Source of the DNA: Cupriavidus taiwanensis LMG 19424 | Lineage (GTDB): Bacteria; Pseudomonadota; Gammaproteobacteria; Burkholderiales; Burkholderiaceae | Reading direction: 5' to 3' | NCBI RefSeq assembly: GCF_000069785.1 | Contig: NC_010528.1 | Coordinates: 3,326,001-3,390,000, forward strand | Length of the DNA stretch: 64,000 nucleotides | Part shown: in pieces, positions 35,248 to 46,450 of the stretch | Numbering within the stretch: the stretch's first letter is position 1 | How the letters are laid out: the number at the start of each line of letters is the position of its first letter | Translations under genes and position numbers: made by a program | The notes under the pieces: model-generated | Told to the model about the DNA's origin: nothing | Database searches by the model: none | Seen by the model: the letters and a program-made list of their open reading frames with translations, nothing else

Positions 35248-35886
35248 GTGAGCGATTCGAGACCTCGGCCAGGCCTTGCACGCGTGCTGGCGGTCAGCCT
35301 GGGCAAGGCCATCCCGCTGGTGGTGGCGGGTGCGGGCACCGAGGCGGTGGTGCTGTCGGGCATCCGCAAGCATCCGGTCAGCACGCTGCTGCATCCGCTG
35401 CGGGTCCAGGTGCAGCAACGGGGCCTGGCGGGCGACGAGCAGGGCGACCTGACCGTGCACGGCGGCCTCGACAAGGCGGTCTACGCCTACCCCTCTGAGC
35501 ACTACGCCTGGTGGAACGCCCGCCGCCGCGCCTGCGCCCAGCCGGACTCGGGGCCGCCGCTGCCCTACGGCGCGATGGGGGAAAACCTGACGCTGGAGGG
35601 TTTGCTGGAGTCCGCGCTATGGATCGGCGACCTGGTGCGGGTCGGCACCGCCCTGCTGCGCGTGGAGGCCCCGCGCCAGCCCTGCTACAAGTTCAACGCC
35701 GCGCTGGGGTACCGCCACGCAGTGCGCGACATGGTGCAGAGCGGCTACTCCGGGGTCTATCTCAGCGTGGTGCTCAAGGGCGAAGTGCGCGCCGGCGATG
35801 CGGTGATTGTGCAGGCCGGACCACGGGAATTGTCGGTCGACAGCGTAAATCAGTGGCGCCGAGATGGCCGGCGGCAGCTTTTCTGA
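35248..35886 (+). CDS. MOSC-domain protein (YiiM-like)
   Basis: A 212-residue protein of the MOSC family, which relates to molybdenum-cofactor sulfurase C-terminal domains and binds molybdopterin-type groups. Visible segments: GLAGDEQGDLTVHGGLDKAVYAYPSEHY, GAMGENLTLEGL, and the conserved Cys in PRQPCYKFNAALG. The start is GTG; no in-frame ATG lies before the conserved region. Neighbours are an MFS gene upstream and an RND unit downstream, neither functionally linked in an obvious way. In E. coli YiiM acts on N-hydroxylated bases. Confidence 0.88.
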   Translation: MSDSRPRPGLARVLAVSLGKAIPLVVAGAGTEAVVLSGIRKHPVSTLLHPLRVQVQQRGLAGDEQGDLTVHGGLDKAVYAYPSEHYAWWNARRRACAQPDSGPPLPYGAMGENLTLEGLLESALWIGDLVRVGTALLRVEAPRQPCYKFNAALGYRHAVRDMVQSGYSGVYLSVVLKGEVRAGDAVIVQAGPRELSVDSVNQWRRDGRRQLF

Positions 35887-35991
35887 TAATGTTTGTCTAA
35901 CCATACAAGCGCCCCGCTACACACATCTCCGGCCTCCCCTGTGGCCCGGACGGCGTTTGCCGGCGCCGGGCATTACCAGACCCTTGCACCT

Positions 35992-36007
35992 CTGTAACGG
36001 ACTGTAA
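35992..36007. promoter_or_regulatory. Two CTGTAA half-sites 10 bp apart
   Basis: CTGTAA at 35992 and 36002, exactly 10 bp apart, 141-156 bases upstream of the RND adaptor start. The half-site and spacing equal those of the array upstream of the glycine-zipper gene, so one OmpR-family regulator may control both loci. Confidence 0.5.
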
Positions 36008-36147
36008 TACGCGGCGCTGGCTCCGGCGGGCAAAGCGCGGTACTAGTAGAGTCTTTGCGTCGACACGCACCGGCAGCATCTGGGCATGACATGCCGGGCG
36101 GTACACGGGGAGTGGCGCTGAAGACGCGGGCAGAAGGTCCACACAAT

Positions 36148-37383
36148 ATGAAATCTGACAGGATCGACCAGCCCAAGGGCTTCGTCGACAGCAACTGGAG
36201 GGCGGCCGCCGGGACCGGGCGCGGCCGCGTGTCGCCGTGGCTGGCGGTGGTGGTGGTGCTCGCCCTCGCGGGCATGGGCTGGTTCGCATGGCGTACCTGG
36301 CTGGCGCCGAAGCCCGCGCCCAAGCCGCCTGCGGCGGCCGTGGTGTCCACCGCACCGGTGCAGCGCGGCGACGTGCCATTGCAGGTCTCGGCCAACGGCA
36401 ATGTCACCGCGCTGTCCACGGTCGAGGTAAGGCCGCAGGTGTCCAGCACCGTGCGCACCGTCCATATCAAGGAGGGCCAGACCGTCAAACCCGGCGACCT
36501 GCTGTTCTCGCTCGATACCCGCATGGACGAGGCCAACCTGGCCAAGGCGCAGGCGCAGTTGCTGCGCGACCAGGCCGACCTGGCCGATGCCCGCCGCGCG
36601 CTGGCGCGCAGCCAGGAGCTGCTGCAGCGCAATTTCATCTCGAAGAGCGCGGTCGATACCGCGCAGGCGCGGGCCGACGGCCTGGCCGCCACCGTGCGCG
36701 CCGACCAGGCCGCGATCGAGGCCAGCCGCGTCGCGGTCAGCTACGGCGCCATCCGCGCCACCATCAGCGGCCGCACCGGCGTGATCAACGCCTTCCCGGG
36801 CTCGCTGGTGCTGCCCAATAGCACCCAGCCGATGGTCACCATCGCCCAGGTGCAGCCGATCGCGGTCACCTTCAGCCTGCCCGAACGCCAATTGGCGGCG
36901 CTGCGCGAGGCGCTGCGCGCCGGCCCGGTGCAGGTCACCGCGCAACCCAACGACGGCAACCAGGCGCCGGTCACCGGCCGCATCAGCTTTGTGGATAACA
37001 CGGTCGATCCGCAGTACGGCACCATCCGCGTCAAGGCCCAGTTCGACAATGAAGAGCAGCGGCTGTGGCCGGGCACCTATGCCACCGTCAGCGCCGTGGT
37101 GCAGACCCTGAAGGACGCGCTGTCGGTGCCGCCGCAGGCGGTGGTGACCGGCCCCGAAGGCCGCTTCGTCTATGTGGTACAGCCCGACAGCAAGGTGGCG
37201 CGCGTGCCGGTGCGGGTGGTGAGCACCACCGCCGCCGCGGCCGTGGTCGAGGGCGTGCAGCCCGGCGCCCGCGTGGTGGTGGAGGGCACGCAGAACCTGC
37301 GCCCCGGCGCGCTGGTGCGCGAGGCCGCCGCCCGCGGCGCTTCCGCCGCCGACGCCGCCCGCCCTGCCAGCGCGGGGCACTGA
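36148..37383 (+). CDS. RND efflux periplasmic adaptor (MdtA-like)
   Basis: Membrane-fusion protein of 411 residues linking an RND pump to an outer-membrane channel. A single anchor helix (VSPWLAVVVVLALAGMGWFAWR) follows a short cytoplasmic leader. The lipoyl/barrel-sandwich part is VEVRPQVSSTVRTVHIKEGQ; an alpha-hairpin follows (~100-165), then beta-barrel segments. Length is typical of MdtA. ATG is chosen after AGAAGG. It is separated by three bases from the permease gene, forming an operon. No outer-membrane factor gene follows. Confidence 0.92.
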   Translation: MKSDRIDQPKGFVDSNWRAAAGTGRGRVSPWLAVVVVLALAGMGWFAWRTWLAPKPAPKPPAAAVVSTAPVQRGDVPLQVSANGNVTALSTVEVRPQVSSTVRTVHIKEGQTVKPGDLLFSLDTRMDEANLAKAQAQLLRDQADLADARRALARSQELLQRNFISKSAVDTAQARADGLAATVRADQAAIEASRVAVSYGAIRATISGRTGVINAFPGSLVLPNSTQPMVTIAQVQPIAVTFSLPERQLAALREALRAGPVQVTAQPNDGNQAPVTGRISFVDNTVDPQYGTIRVKAQFDNEEQRLWPGTYATVSAVVQTLKDALSVPPQAVVTGPEGRFVYVVQPDSKVARVPVRVVSTTAAAAVVEGVQPGARVVVEGTQNLRPGALVREAAARGASAADAARPASAGH

Positions 37384-37386
37384 GCC

Positions 37387-40300
37387 ATGACGCTCTCGGA
37401 ACTCTGCATCCGCCGTCCGGTGATGACGGTGCTGCTGTGCCTGGCCGTGGTCGTCACCGGCATCGTGCTGTATCCGACCATTCCCATTGCCGCGCTGCCC
37501 AGCTTCAACTCGCCGGTGATCCAGGTTACCGCGACGCTGCCCGGGGCCAGCCCCGAAACCATGGCCGCGTCGGTGGCGACGCAGCTGGAAAAACAGTTCG
37601 CGACGATTCCGGGCGTGTCGGTGATCAGCTCGTCGAACACGCTCGGCAACTCCAGCATCACCATCGAATTCAACAACGACCGCGACATCGACGACGCCGC
37701 CGTCGACGTGCAGGCGGCGCTGTTCCGCGCGCAGCGCTCGCTGCCGATCGAGATGACGACGCCGCCGTCATACCGCAAGGTCAACCCGGCCGACGCGCCG
37801 GTGCTGCTGCTGGCGATCAACTCGCCGGCGATGAGCCTGGCGGACCTGAACGCCTTCGGCGACAACCTGATCTCGCCGACGCTGGCGACGCTGCCGGGCG
37901 TGGCGCAGGTGCAGATCTTCGGGCAGAAGCGCTTTGCGGTGCGCGTGCGCGCCCACCCGGATGCGCTGGCAGCGCGCGGGCTGACGCTGGACGAGCTGGC
38001 CACCGCGCTGAACCGCGCCAACGCCAACACGCCGGTGGGCACGCTCGACAGCGCGCGCCAGACCCTGACGATCCAGGCCAACCGGCAGCTGACCAGTGCC
38101 GATGCCTTCCGCAATATCATCGTCGCCAGCCAGCCCAACGGCGCGCTGGTGCGGCTGTCCGACGTGGCCGAGGTCGAGGACAGCGTCGAAACCATCAAGA
38201 CCGGCAGCTGGCTCAACAACGAGCGCTCGATCGTGCTGGCGGTGCTGCGCCAGCCTGACGCCAACACCGTCGCCGTGGTCGACGCGATCCATGCCGCCCT
38301 GCCCCGCCTGATCCAGCAGATGCCGGGGTCGATCAACGTGTCGGTGGTCAACGACCGCTCGCGCTCGATCCGCGAATCGATCCACGACGTGCAGTTCACG
38401 CTGGCGCTGACGGTGGCGCTGGTGGTGATGGTGATCTTCCTGTTCCTGCGCCGCGCCGCCGCCACGCTGATCCCGACGGTGTCGCTGCCGATCTCGCTGA
38501 TCGGCACGGTGGCGCTGATGAAGGCGTTCGGCTACAGCCTGGACAACGTCTCGCTGCTGGCGATCACGCTGGCGGTGGGGCTGGTGGTGGACGATGCCAT
38601 CGTCATGCTCGAGAACATCGTGCGCCATATCGAGGACGGCGTGCCGCCGCTGAAGGCCGCGCTGGTGGGATCGCGCGAGATGGGTTTCACCATCCTGTCG
38701 ATCTCGATCTCGCTGGTGGCAGTGTTCATTCCCATCTTCTTCATGCCGGGCGTGATCGGCTTGCTGTTCCACGAATTCGCCGCGGTGGTGTCGCTGTCGA
38801 TCCTGGTGTCGGCGCTGGTCTCGCTGACGCTGATCCCGATGCTGTGCGCGCGCTTCCTGTCGGCCGAGAACGTGCCGGTGGACGAATCGCACCACGCCTA
38901 TGGCGACCACCCGGTGGCGCAGCCCGCCGTGGCGCAGAAGCCGACGCTGGGCATGCGCTCGACGCAGTGGTTCGAGAACCTGTTCGAGTTCACGCTGCAC
39001 CGCTATGCGCGCGGGCTGGACTGGTGCCTGTCGCACCGGCGCACCGTGCTGGTGGCGGCGGGCCTGACCTTCGTGCTGACCGCGGTGCTGTTCGTGGCCA
39101 TTCCCAAGGGCTTCTTCCCCGAAGAGGACATCGGCCAGATCCGCGTCAACGCCGAAGGACCGCAGGATATTTCGTTCGACGCCATGTCGGAGCGCTTGCG
39201 CGACGCGGCCGAGCGCATGCGCGCCAACCCGGCGGTCAAGAGCATCGTGGTCGCCATCGGCGGCGGCCCGTCGCCGGCGATCAACACCGGGCGCATGTTC
39301 GTCGAACTGAAGCCGCGCGGCGAGCGCGAGGCCATGCCGAAGGTGATCGAGTCATTGCGCCGCGACGTGGCCGGTGTGCCGGGCCTGGCGGTGTACTTCG
39401 CGCCGGTGCAGAACCTGCAGCTGGGCGGGCGCCAGAGCAAGAGCCGCTACCAGTACACGTTGCAGAGCGTGAAGGCGGGGCAACTGCAGGATTACTCCGA
39501 CCAGCTGATGGCGAAGATGCGCGCCGACAGCCTGTTCCGCGACGTCACCAGCGACTCGCAGCAGTCCGGCCTCGAAGCGCACCTGACCATCGACCGCGAC
39601 AAGGCCAATGCGCTCGGCGTGCAGATGCAGGACGTACGCACCGCGCTGTACTCGGCCTTCGGCGAGCGGCAGGTATCGACCATCTACACGCCGATCGACA
39701 ACTACTACGTGATCCTGCAAGCGGCCGACGTCGACCGCACCGACGAAAGCGCGTTCTCCAAGCTCTATGTGCGCAGCAAGACCGGGCAGATGGTGCCGGT
39801 GTCGGCCTTCGCCACCACCGAGCGCCGGGTCGGCCCGATCGCAGTCAACCACCAGGGGCAGCTGCCGTCGGTGACCGTGTCGTTCAACCTGGCCCCCGGT
39901 GCGGCGCTGGGCGACGCCTCGGCCCGCATCGGCCGCTACAAGCAGGAGATCGCGATGCCGACCTCGATCTTCACCAGCTGGGGCGGCGACGCGGCGGTGT
40001 TCCAGTCGTCGCAGGCGACGCAGATCGTGCTGCTGGTGGCGGCGATCGCGGTGATCTACACGCTGCTGGGGGTGCTGTACGAGAGCTACATCCACCCGCT
40101 CACCATCCTGGCGGGCCTGCCGTCGGCGGCGGTGGGCGCGTTGCTGACGCTGTTCCTCTTCAACGTCGAGCTGTCGCTGATCGCGGTGATCGGCGTACTG
40201 ATGCTGATCGGCATCGTCAAGAAGAACGCAATCATGATGATCGACTTCGCCCTGGCGGCGCAGCGCGAACAGGGCATGACGCCGGCCCGCGCGATCCGGC

Positions 40301-40584
40301 AGGCGTGCCTGCTGCGCTTCCGGCCCATCATGATGACCACCTTCGCCGCGGTGATGGGCGCGCTGCCGCTGGCGCTCGGCCTGGGCGCCGGCGCCGAGCT
40401 GCGCCAGCCGCTGGGCCTGGCGGTGGTGGGCGGGCTGCTGTTCTCGCAGGTGATCACGCTGTTCATCACGCCGGTGATCTACCTGGCGCTGGACCGGTTC
40501 TCCGGCACGGGGCCGCTGCAGATCGATGCGGAGGGCAACCGGTTGCCGGAGAAGGTGACCGGGGAGGCGGTGCGGCAGCACTGA
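37387..40584 (+). CDS. RND efflux permease (MdtB/MdtC-like)
   Basis: Proton-driven inner-membrane pump of 1065 residues with twelve helices and two large periplasmic loops. The proton-relay Asp pair is in LVVDDAIVMLENIVRHIEDG and the Lys in IGIVKKNAIMMIDFAL. This last segment and the C-terminus resemble MdtB/MdtC more than AcrB. E. coli needs both MdtB and MdtC, while only one permease is encoded here, so it probably works as a homotrimer. Substrates such as bile-salt-like or aromatic compounds are only inferred from the family. Confidence 0.94.
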   Translation: MTLSELCIRRPVMTVLLCLAVVVTGIVLYPTIPIAALPSFNSPVIQVTATLPGASPETMAASVATQLEKQFATIPGVSVISSSNTLGNSSITIEFNNDRDIDDAAVDVQAALFRAQRSLPIEMTTPPSYRKVNPADAPVLLLAINSPAMSLADLNAFGDNLISPTLATLPGVAQVQIFGQKRFAVRVRAHPDALAARGLTLDELATALNRANANTPVGTLDSARQTLTIQANRQLTSADAFRNIIVASQPNGALVRLSDVAEVEDSVETIKTGSWLNNERSIVLAVLRQPDANTVAVVDAIHAALPRLIQQMPGSINVSVVNDRSRSIRESIHDVQFTLALTVALVVMVIFLFLRRAAATLIPTVSLPISLIGTVALMKAFGYSLDNVSLLAITLAVGLVVDDAIVMLENIVRHIEDGVPPLKAALVGSREMGFTILSISISLVAVFIPIFFMPGVIGLLFHEFAAVVSLSILVSALVSLTLIPMLCARFLSAENVPVDESHHAYGDHPVAQPAVAQKPTLGMRSTQWFENLFEFTLHRYARGLDWCLSHRRTVLVAAGLTFVLTAVLFVAIPKGFFPEEDIGQIRVNAEGPQDISFDAMSERLRDAAERMRANPAVKSIVVAIGGGPSPAINTGRMFVELKPRGEREAMPKVIESLRRDVAGVPGLAVYFAPVQNLQLGGRQSKSRYQYTLQSVKAGQLQDYSDQLMAKMRADSLFRDVTSDSQQSGLEAHLTIDRDKANALGVQMQDVRTALYSAFGERQVSTIYTPIDNYYVILQAADVDRTDESAFSKLYVRSKTGQMVPVSAFATTERRVGPIAVNHQGQLPSVTVSFNLAPGAALGDASARIGRYKQEIAMPTSIFTSWGGDAAVFQSSQATQIVLLVAAIAVIYTLLGVLYESYIHPLTILAGLPSAAVGALLTLFLFNVELSLIAVIGVLMLIGIVKKNAIMMIDFALAAQREQGMTPARAIRQACLLRFRPIMMTTFAAVMGALPLALGLGAGAELRQPLGLAVVGGLLFSQVITLFITPVIYLALDRFSGTGPLQIDAEGNRLPEKVTGEAVRQH

Positions 40585-40648
40585 AAGCGTGGGTGGAAAC
40601 CGCCAGCTATCCGAACGGTTCCCAGAAATGATCGATAAAGGAAACCGC

Positions 40649-41488
40649 GTGACCTCATTGCGCCGGCGCGCCGCCGCCACGCTGGCCGCTGCCGCTGCCG
40701 TGCTCAGCGCCGGCTGTGCGACCCCGGGGCCGGCGCCCTCGACGGTCAGCGCTGCCTTTGCCGGCAAGCCCTACGTGCTGCTGGGCGAGGTCCACGACAA
40801 CGCCGCCGGCCAGCGGCAGCGGCTGGCCGCGCTGACCCGCGCGGTCGAGCAAGGCTGGCGCCCCGCCATCGCCATGGAGCAGTTCGACCGCGAGCGTCAG
40901 GCGGACATCGACCGCGCCCGGCGCGAGCGCCCGCGCGATGCCGACTACCTGATCGCGCAGGCCGGCGGCGGCGCCTGGCAGTGGCCGCAGTACCGGCCGG
41001 TGGTGGCGCTGGCGCTGCAGCATGACTTGCCGCTGGTCGCCGCCAACTTGTCGCGCGCCGATGCGGCGAGGATCGTGCGCGGCGGGCTCGACGGGCTGTT
41101 TTCGGCGGACGAGCAGCAGCGCCTCGGCCTGACCGGCGCGTTGCCGCCGGACCTGGTGGCGGCGCAGACCGCGGTGCTCGACCGCGGGCATTGCGGCAAT
41201 TTCCCCAAGGCGATGCTGCCCGGCATGCTGGCGGCACAGGCCGCGCGCGACGCGGTGATGGCGCAGGCGTTGCGGCCGCATGCCGGGCGCGGCGCGGTGC
41301 TGATCGCGGGGAACGGACATGTGCGGCGCGATGTGGGCGTGCCACGCTGGCTTCCTGACGAGCCCGGCAAGGTACTCAGCGTGGGCTATGTGGAAAACGC
41401 GCCGACCGATGGCGAGTTCGACATGGCGGTGGTGGTGCCGGCGGTCGAGCGCAAGGATCCTTGCCTGCAGGCGAAGCCGGCGGGGTAA
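40649..41488 (+). CDS. ChaN-family haem-binding-like lipoprotein
   Basis: A 279-residue lipoprotein in the ChaN/Tiki superfamily. The GTG start is preferred because AAGGA lies nine bases upstream and it yields a compact signal peptide with lipobox SAGC; an in-frame ATG 21 bases earlier is possible. Motifs: YVLLGEVHDNAAGQRQR (the Glu and His of the family active site), AIAMEQFDR, and GNGHVRRDVGVPRWL near the end. Related proteins bind haem or act as metal-dependent hydrolases. It lies 64 bases after the RND permease, same strand, and may be co-transcribed. Confidence 0.85.
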   Translation: MTSLRRRAAATLAAAAAVLSAGCATPGPAPSTVSAAFAGKPYVLLGEVHDNAAGQRQRLAALTRAVEQGWRPAIAMEQFDRERQADIDRARRERPRDADYLIAQAGGGAWQWPQYRPVVALALQHDLPLVAANLSRADAARIVRGGLDGLFSADEQQRLGLTGALPPDLVAAQTAVLDRGHCGNFPKAMLPGMLAAQAARDAVMAQALRPHAGRGAVLIAGNGHVRRDVGVPRWLPDEPGKVLSVGYVENAPTDGEFDMAVVVPAVERKDPCLQAKPAG

Positions 41489-41992
41489 GGCGGGGTTTCA
41501 GGGCCGGTTGCCATGGAGGCGCCGGCCCTCTCCCCCAACCCCTCTCCCGCGCGCGGGAGAGGGGAGCGCTTGCCCAGCGATGCAGCAAGCCCGAACGCAT
41601 TCTCATACCGACGGTTTGCTCCCCTCTCCCGCTTGCGGGAAAGGGGCGGGGGAGAGAGCAGGAGTCTCCACGAAGTCGCGCCCTTCGCATGCCCGCCTGC
41701 CAACATCCACGTAAACCCCACCCCCATCTCCCCCGATTTGACAGCCTTTTGACAGTTTCCCCCGCCTAGAATCCGCCCCATGACCAGCAGTTCCGGTCTG
41801 ATGTTCACCAAAATCCAAGAACAGTCCCGGCCAGCCTTCGCCGCGCCGGACAGGAGACAAGCCCGGTGCCGCGCTGCTGCGCGCACCCGGTCCGCATCCC
41901 GTCCTGCAATGCCAGGCGCGCCGGAACCGCCCGGGTCGGATCGCGGCCGCCATCGATGGCAAGCGATCACCGGTAATACCAAGGAGACCGCC
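41489..41992. other. Intergenic region upstream of tctC
   Basis: 504 bases without a supported gene. The left part carries the paired CTCTCCCGC palindromes. Further right two TTGACAG copies follow each other (TTTGACAGCCTTTTGACAG, near 41736-41755), a direct repeat that may be a regulator site or a -35 cluster for tctC; the leader to the tctC start is about 230 bases. Confidence 0.4.
41539..41660. repeat. Paired CTCTCCCGC palindromes, copies 2 and 3
   Basis: Copy 2 (41539-41564) is a perfect 26-bp palindrome with arm CCCCTCTCCCGCG. Copy 3 (41619-41660) has arms CCCCTCTCCCGC and GCGGGAAAGGGG with one mismatch, followed by GCGGGGGAGAG. Copy 2 is preceded by the reverse complement of a similar tail, so the two are inverted relative to each other, as in paired REP (BIME-like) elements. 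Confidence 0.8.
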
Positions 41993-42961
41993 ATGCGCCG
42001 TACCTATTTCCGCTTCGCCCATGCCGTGATGGCATCCGCCACCCTCGCCGCCGCGGCCGTGGCCGCGCCCGCCTTCGCGATGGACAACGTCAAGGTCATG
42101 ATCGGCGCCAACCCCGGCGGCGGCTTTGACCAGACCGGCCGCTCGCTGGGCGCGGCGATGGTCGCCGCGGGCCAGGCCAAGGCCGTTTCGTACGACAACA
42201 AGGGCGGCGCCGGCGGCACCATCGCGCTGACCCAGTTCGTCAACACCGACAAGGGCAACCCCAATGCGCTGATGGTGGTAGGCGCGGTGATGGTCGGCGC
42301 GATCGAGACCAACAAGCCGCCGGTCACGCTGAAGAACGCCACGCCGATCGCGCGCCTGTTCGCCGACACCATGGTCATCACCGTGCCGGCCAGCTCGCCG
42401 ATCAAGTCGATCAAGGACCTGACCACGCAACTGAAGGCCAACCCGGGCAGCGTCAGCTGGGGCGGCGGCTCCAAGGGCTCGATCGACCATATCCTGGCCG
42501 GCCTGGTTGCCAAGGAAAGCGGCGTCGACCCGAAGAAGGTCAACTACGTGCCGTTCCAGGGCGGCGGCGAAGCCTCGGCCTCGATCATGGGCGGGCACGT
42601 GACGGTGGGCATCGCCGGCGTGTCGGAGTTCCTGCCCTTTATCAAGAGCGGCAAGATGCGCGCGTTGGCGGTCACGTCCAAGGACCGCGTCGCCGATATC
42701 CCGACGCTGAAGGAGCAAGGCGTCAATGTCGAGATCTATAACTGGCGCGGCGTGTACGGCGCCCCGGGCACCACGCCCGAGCAGCGCAAGGCCATGATCG
42801 ACGCGGTGGTCAAGGCCACCGAGAGCAAGGCCTGGAAGGACACGCTGCAGAAGAACGACTGGACCCCGTTCCTGCTGACCGGCGACGAGTTCGGCAAGTT
42901 CGTCGACAGCGAATCGACCCGCCTGGGCGCGACGCTGCGTGAACTGGGCGTGGCCAAGTAA
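41993..42961 (+). CDS. tctC: Tripartite tricarboxylate transporter receptor (Bug/TctC)
   Basis: Periplasmic solute receptor of 322 residues. AAGGAG precedes the ATG; the signal peptide ends at AFA (residue 29). The mature start VKVMIGANPGGGFDQTGRSLGAAM and the loop SWGGGSKGSIDHILAGLVAKE are typical Bug motifs; GGGEASASIMGGHVTVGIAGVSEFL follows. It binds a carboxylate (citrate-like) and delivers it to TctAB encoded just downstream. A 249-base gap separates it from tctB. Confidence 0.94.
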   Translation: MRRTYFRFAHAVMASATLAAAAVAAPAFAMDNVKVMIGANPGGGFDQTGRSLGAAMVAAGQAKAVSYDNKGGAGGTIALTQFVNTDKGNPNALMVVGAVMVGAIETNKPPVTLKNATPIARLFADTMVITVPASSPIKSIKDLTTQLKANPGSVSWGGGSKGSIDHILAGLVAKESGVDPKKVNYVPFQGGGEASASIMGGHVTVGIAGVSEFLPFIKSGKMRALAVTSKDRVADIPTLKEQGVNVEIYNWRGVYGAPGTTPEQRKAMIDAVVKATESKAWKDTLQKNDWTPFLLTGDEFGKFVDSESTRLGATLRELGVAK

Positions 42962-43210
42962 CACACCGCCAGGGGCGCGGACTGCCGCGCCGCCCAGCCT
43001 GCTGCCTTACCGTACTTTCGCATTACCTGTCGTGCCTGCCGACGCCGCCGGTGATCCCGGCGGCCGGAAACACGGCGCGGGGCCCGGTGTCCACCTGCGA
43101 TACCGAAGACAACAACACATGTCACTGGGCCCCGCCGCCGCGCGGGCAGCATCCGCCAGCGTCGCGCACGCCAGCCCCCGCGGCCCGGCGACCATGGCCA
43201 AGGAGTCTCC

Positions 43211-43684
43211 ATGAAACCCTCGCACCTCGCCATCGGCATCGCCGTGCTGGCAATCTCGCTGTTCTTCTTTCTCGGCCTGTCCGGCATTACCGGCGACGAG
43301 GGCTATGCGGGCCTGTCGCCGCGCTTCGTGCCTACGCTGGTGGCGATCGGCCTGGCGGTGTGCGGCGTGCTGCTGACCTGGCAGGGCGTGCGCGGCGGTT
43401 TCCGCAACATGCCGGAAGAGGACGCCGAGCTGCCCAACGCGCCGCACAACTTCGGCGGTTTCGTCTGGGTCGCCGCGGGCCTGGTGCTGAACATGGCGCT
43501 GATCGGCACGCTCGGCTTCGTGTTGTCGTCGACGCTGCTGATGGTCTGCGTGGCGCGCGGGTACGGCAGCCGCCGCATCGTGCGCGACGCGATCATCGGG
43601 CTGTGCATCACGGTGCCGATGTGGGCGCTGTTCGAATTCCTGCTCGGCATCAATCTGCCGCTGCTGCCCATCGCCGGCTTCTGA
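43211..43684 (+). CDS. tctB: Tripartite tricarboxylate transporter small membrane subunit
   Basis: A 157-residue membrane protein with four hydrophobic helices (for example [20 protein letters not shown] near the start and [18 protein letters not shown] at the end), typical of TctB. It is preceded by AAGGAG and ends 28 bases before tctA. With tctC and tctA it completes the transporter. Confidence 0.92.
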   Translation: MKPSHLAIGIAVLAISLFFFLGLSGITGDEGYAGLSPRFVPTLVAIGLAVCGVLLTWQGVRGGFRNMPEEDAELPNAPHNFGGFVWVAAGLVLNMALIGTLGFVLSSTLLMVCVARGYGSRRIVRDAIIGLCITVPMWALFEFLLGINLPLLPIAGF

Positions 43685-43712
43685 GCCCGCCCGTCACGCA
43701 AGGAGTCTTCGC

Positions 43713-45227
<1,515 letters not shown>

Positions 45228-45340
45228 TTCGCGTTAGCATGCGATAGTCTCTCCGGGGCCCGGCGCCATGGCGCGGGCCTCTTTGCTTTTCCTTCGTCAC
45301 AACAACAAGCGCCGGCGCCCCCGCGCCAGGCCGCTGACCG

Positions 45341-46399
45341 ATGCCGCTTGCCGCCAACCGCTGGCTGTCCGCGCTGCCCACGCTGGCGCTCGGGCTGGCC
45401 GCCGCCCTGCTCTGCACCCTCCTGCATACGCCGCTGCCGTGGATGATCGGGCCGCTGCTGGCGGTGGCCGCCGCGCGCATGGCCGGCGCCGACCTGCGCG
45501 CGCCGGCGCAGGCGCGCAATGCCGGGCAATGGGTGATCGGCGCCTCGCTCGGGCTGTATTTCACGCCGGACGTAGTGGCGCGGCTGGTGGAGTACCTGCC
45601 GTACATCGTGGCCGGGTCGCTGTTCGCGCTGGCGCTCGGCGCGGCCGGCGCGCTGCTGCTGCGGCGGACCACCGGCGTCGCCTTCAAGACCGCGTTCTTC
45701 TCCACTGCCATCGGTGGCGCGTCGGAGATGGCCAACCTGGCCGAGCGCAACGGTGCGCGCATCGACCAGGTGGCGGCCGCGCACTCGCTGCGGGTGCTGA
45801 TGGTGGTGGTGACCGTGCCAGCGATCTTCCAGTACGGCGGCATCCACGGGCTCGACCCGTATATTCCGGGTCCGCGCGTGGTCAGCGCGCCGGGGCTGCT
45901 GGCGCTGGTGGCGATCACGCTGGGCGTGGCGCTGCTGGTGAAGCGGCTGAACATGCCCAACCCGTTCGTGATCGGCACGCTGCTGGCGGCCGCGGTGCTG
46001 ACCGCCTGCGGCATCGAGCTGTCGGCCATTCCCACCTGGATGAGCCGGGCCGGGCAGCTGCTGATCGGGGTGTCGCTGGGCGTGCGTTTTTCGCGCGAGT
46101 TCCTGCATACCGCGCCGCGCTTCCTGTCGGGCGTGGCGCTGTACACCGTGCTGGCGCTGGTGGTGTCGGCGCTGTTCGGCTGGGGGCTGTCGGCGCTGTC
46201 GGGCGCGCACCCGGCCACGGTGATCCTGGGCACCACCCCGGGCGGCATCGCCGAGATGTGCATCACCGCCAAGGTGCTGGAGGTCGGGGTGCCGCTGGTG
46301 ACCGCCTTCCACGTGATCCGGATGGCGTTCGTGGTGCTGGCCACCGGGCCCCTGTATCATTGCCTCAAACATCGCGTTGCGCCGGAGGAGACGGAATAG
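45341..46399 (+). CDS. AbrB-family membrane protein
   Basis: A 352-residue integral-membrane protein with about ten helices. The repeated pattern LPWMIGPLLAVAAARM ... NAGQWVIGASLGLYF and, in the second half, LIGVSLGVRFSREFL with LGTTPGGIAEMCITAKVL mark the AbrB family (named for a supposed ammonia-monooxygenase link; unrelated to the AbrB DNA-binding protein). Function is unknown. It follows tctA after 113 bases in the same direction, so it may be transcribed with it. Confidence 0.88.
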   Translation: MPLAANRWLSALPTLALGLAAALLCTLLHTPLPWMIGPLLAVAAARMAGADLRAPAQARNAGQWVIGASLGLYFTPDVVARLVEYLPYIVAGSLFALALGAAGALLLRRTTGVAFKTAFFSTAIGGASEMANLAERNGARIDQVAAAHSLRVLMVVVTVPAIFQYGGIHGLDPYIPGPRVVSAPGLLALVAITLGVALLVKRLNMPNPFVIGTLLAAAVLTACGIELSAIPTWMSRAGQLLIGVSLGVRFSREFLHTAPRFLSGVALYTVLALVVSALFGWGLSALSGAHPATVILGTTPGGIAEMCITAKVLEVGVPLVTAFHVIRMAFVVLATGPLYHCLKHRVAPEETE

Positions 46400-46450
46400 C
46401 GGTCCGCTCGCAGGATCGCCATGGCGCGGCCAGACAGAACAAGGAGCCTC

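Noticed and set aside
41524..41660. Possible CRISPR or small RNA locus
   Set aside because: There are only two palindromes in inverted orientation, no equal spacers, and no cas genes; REP-like elements explain it better.
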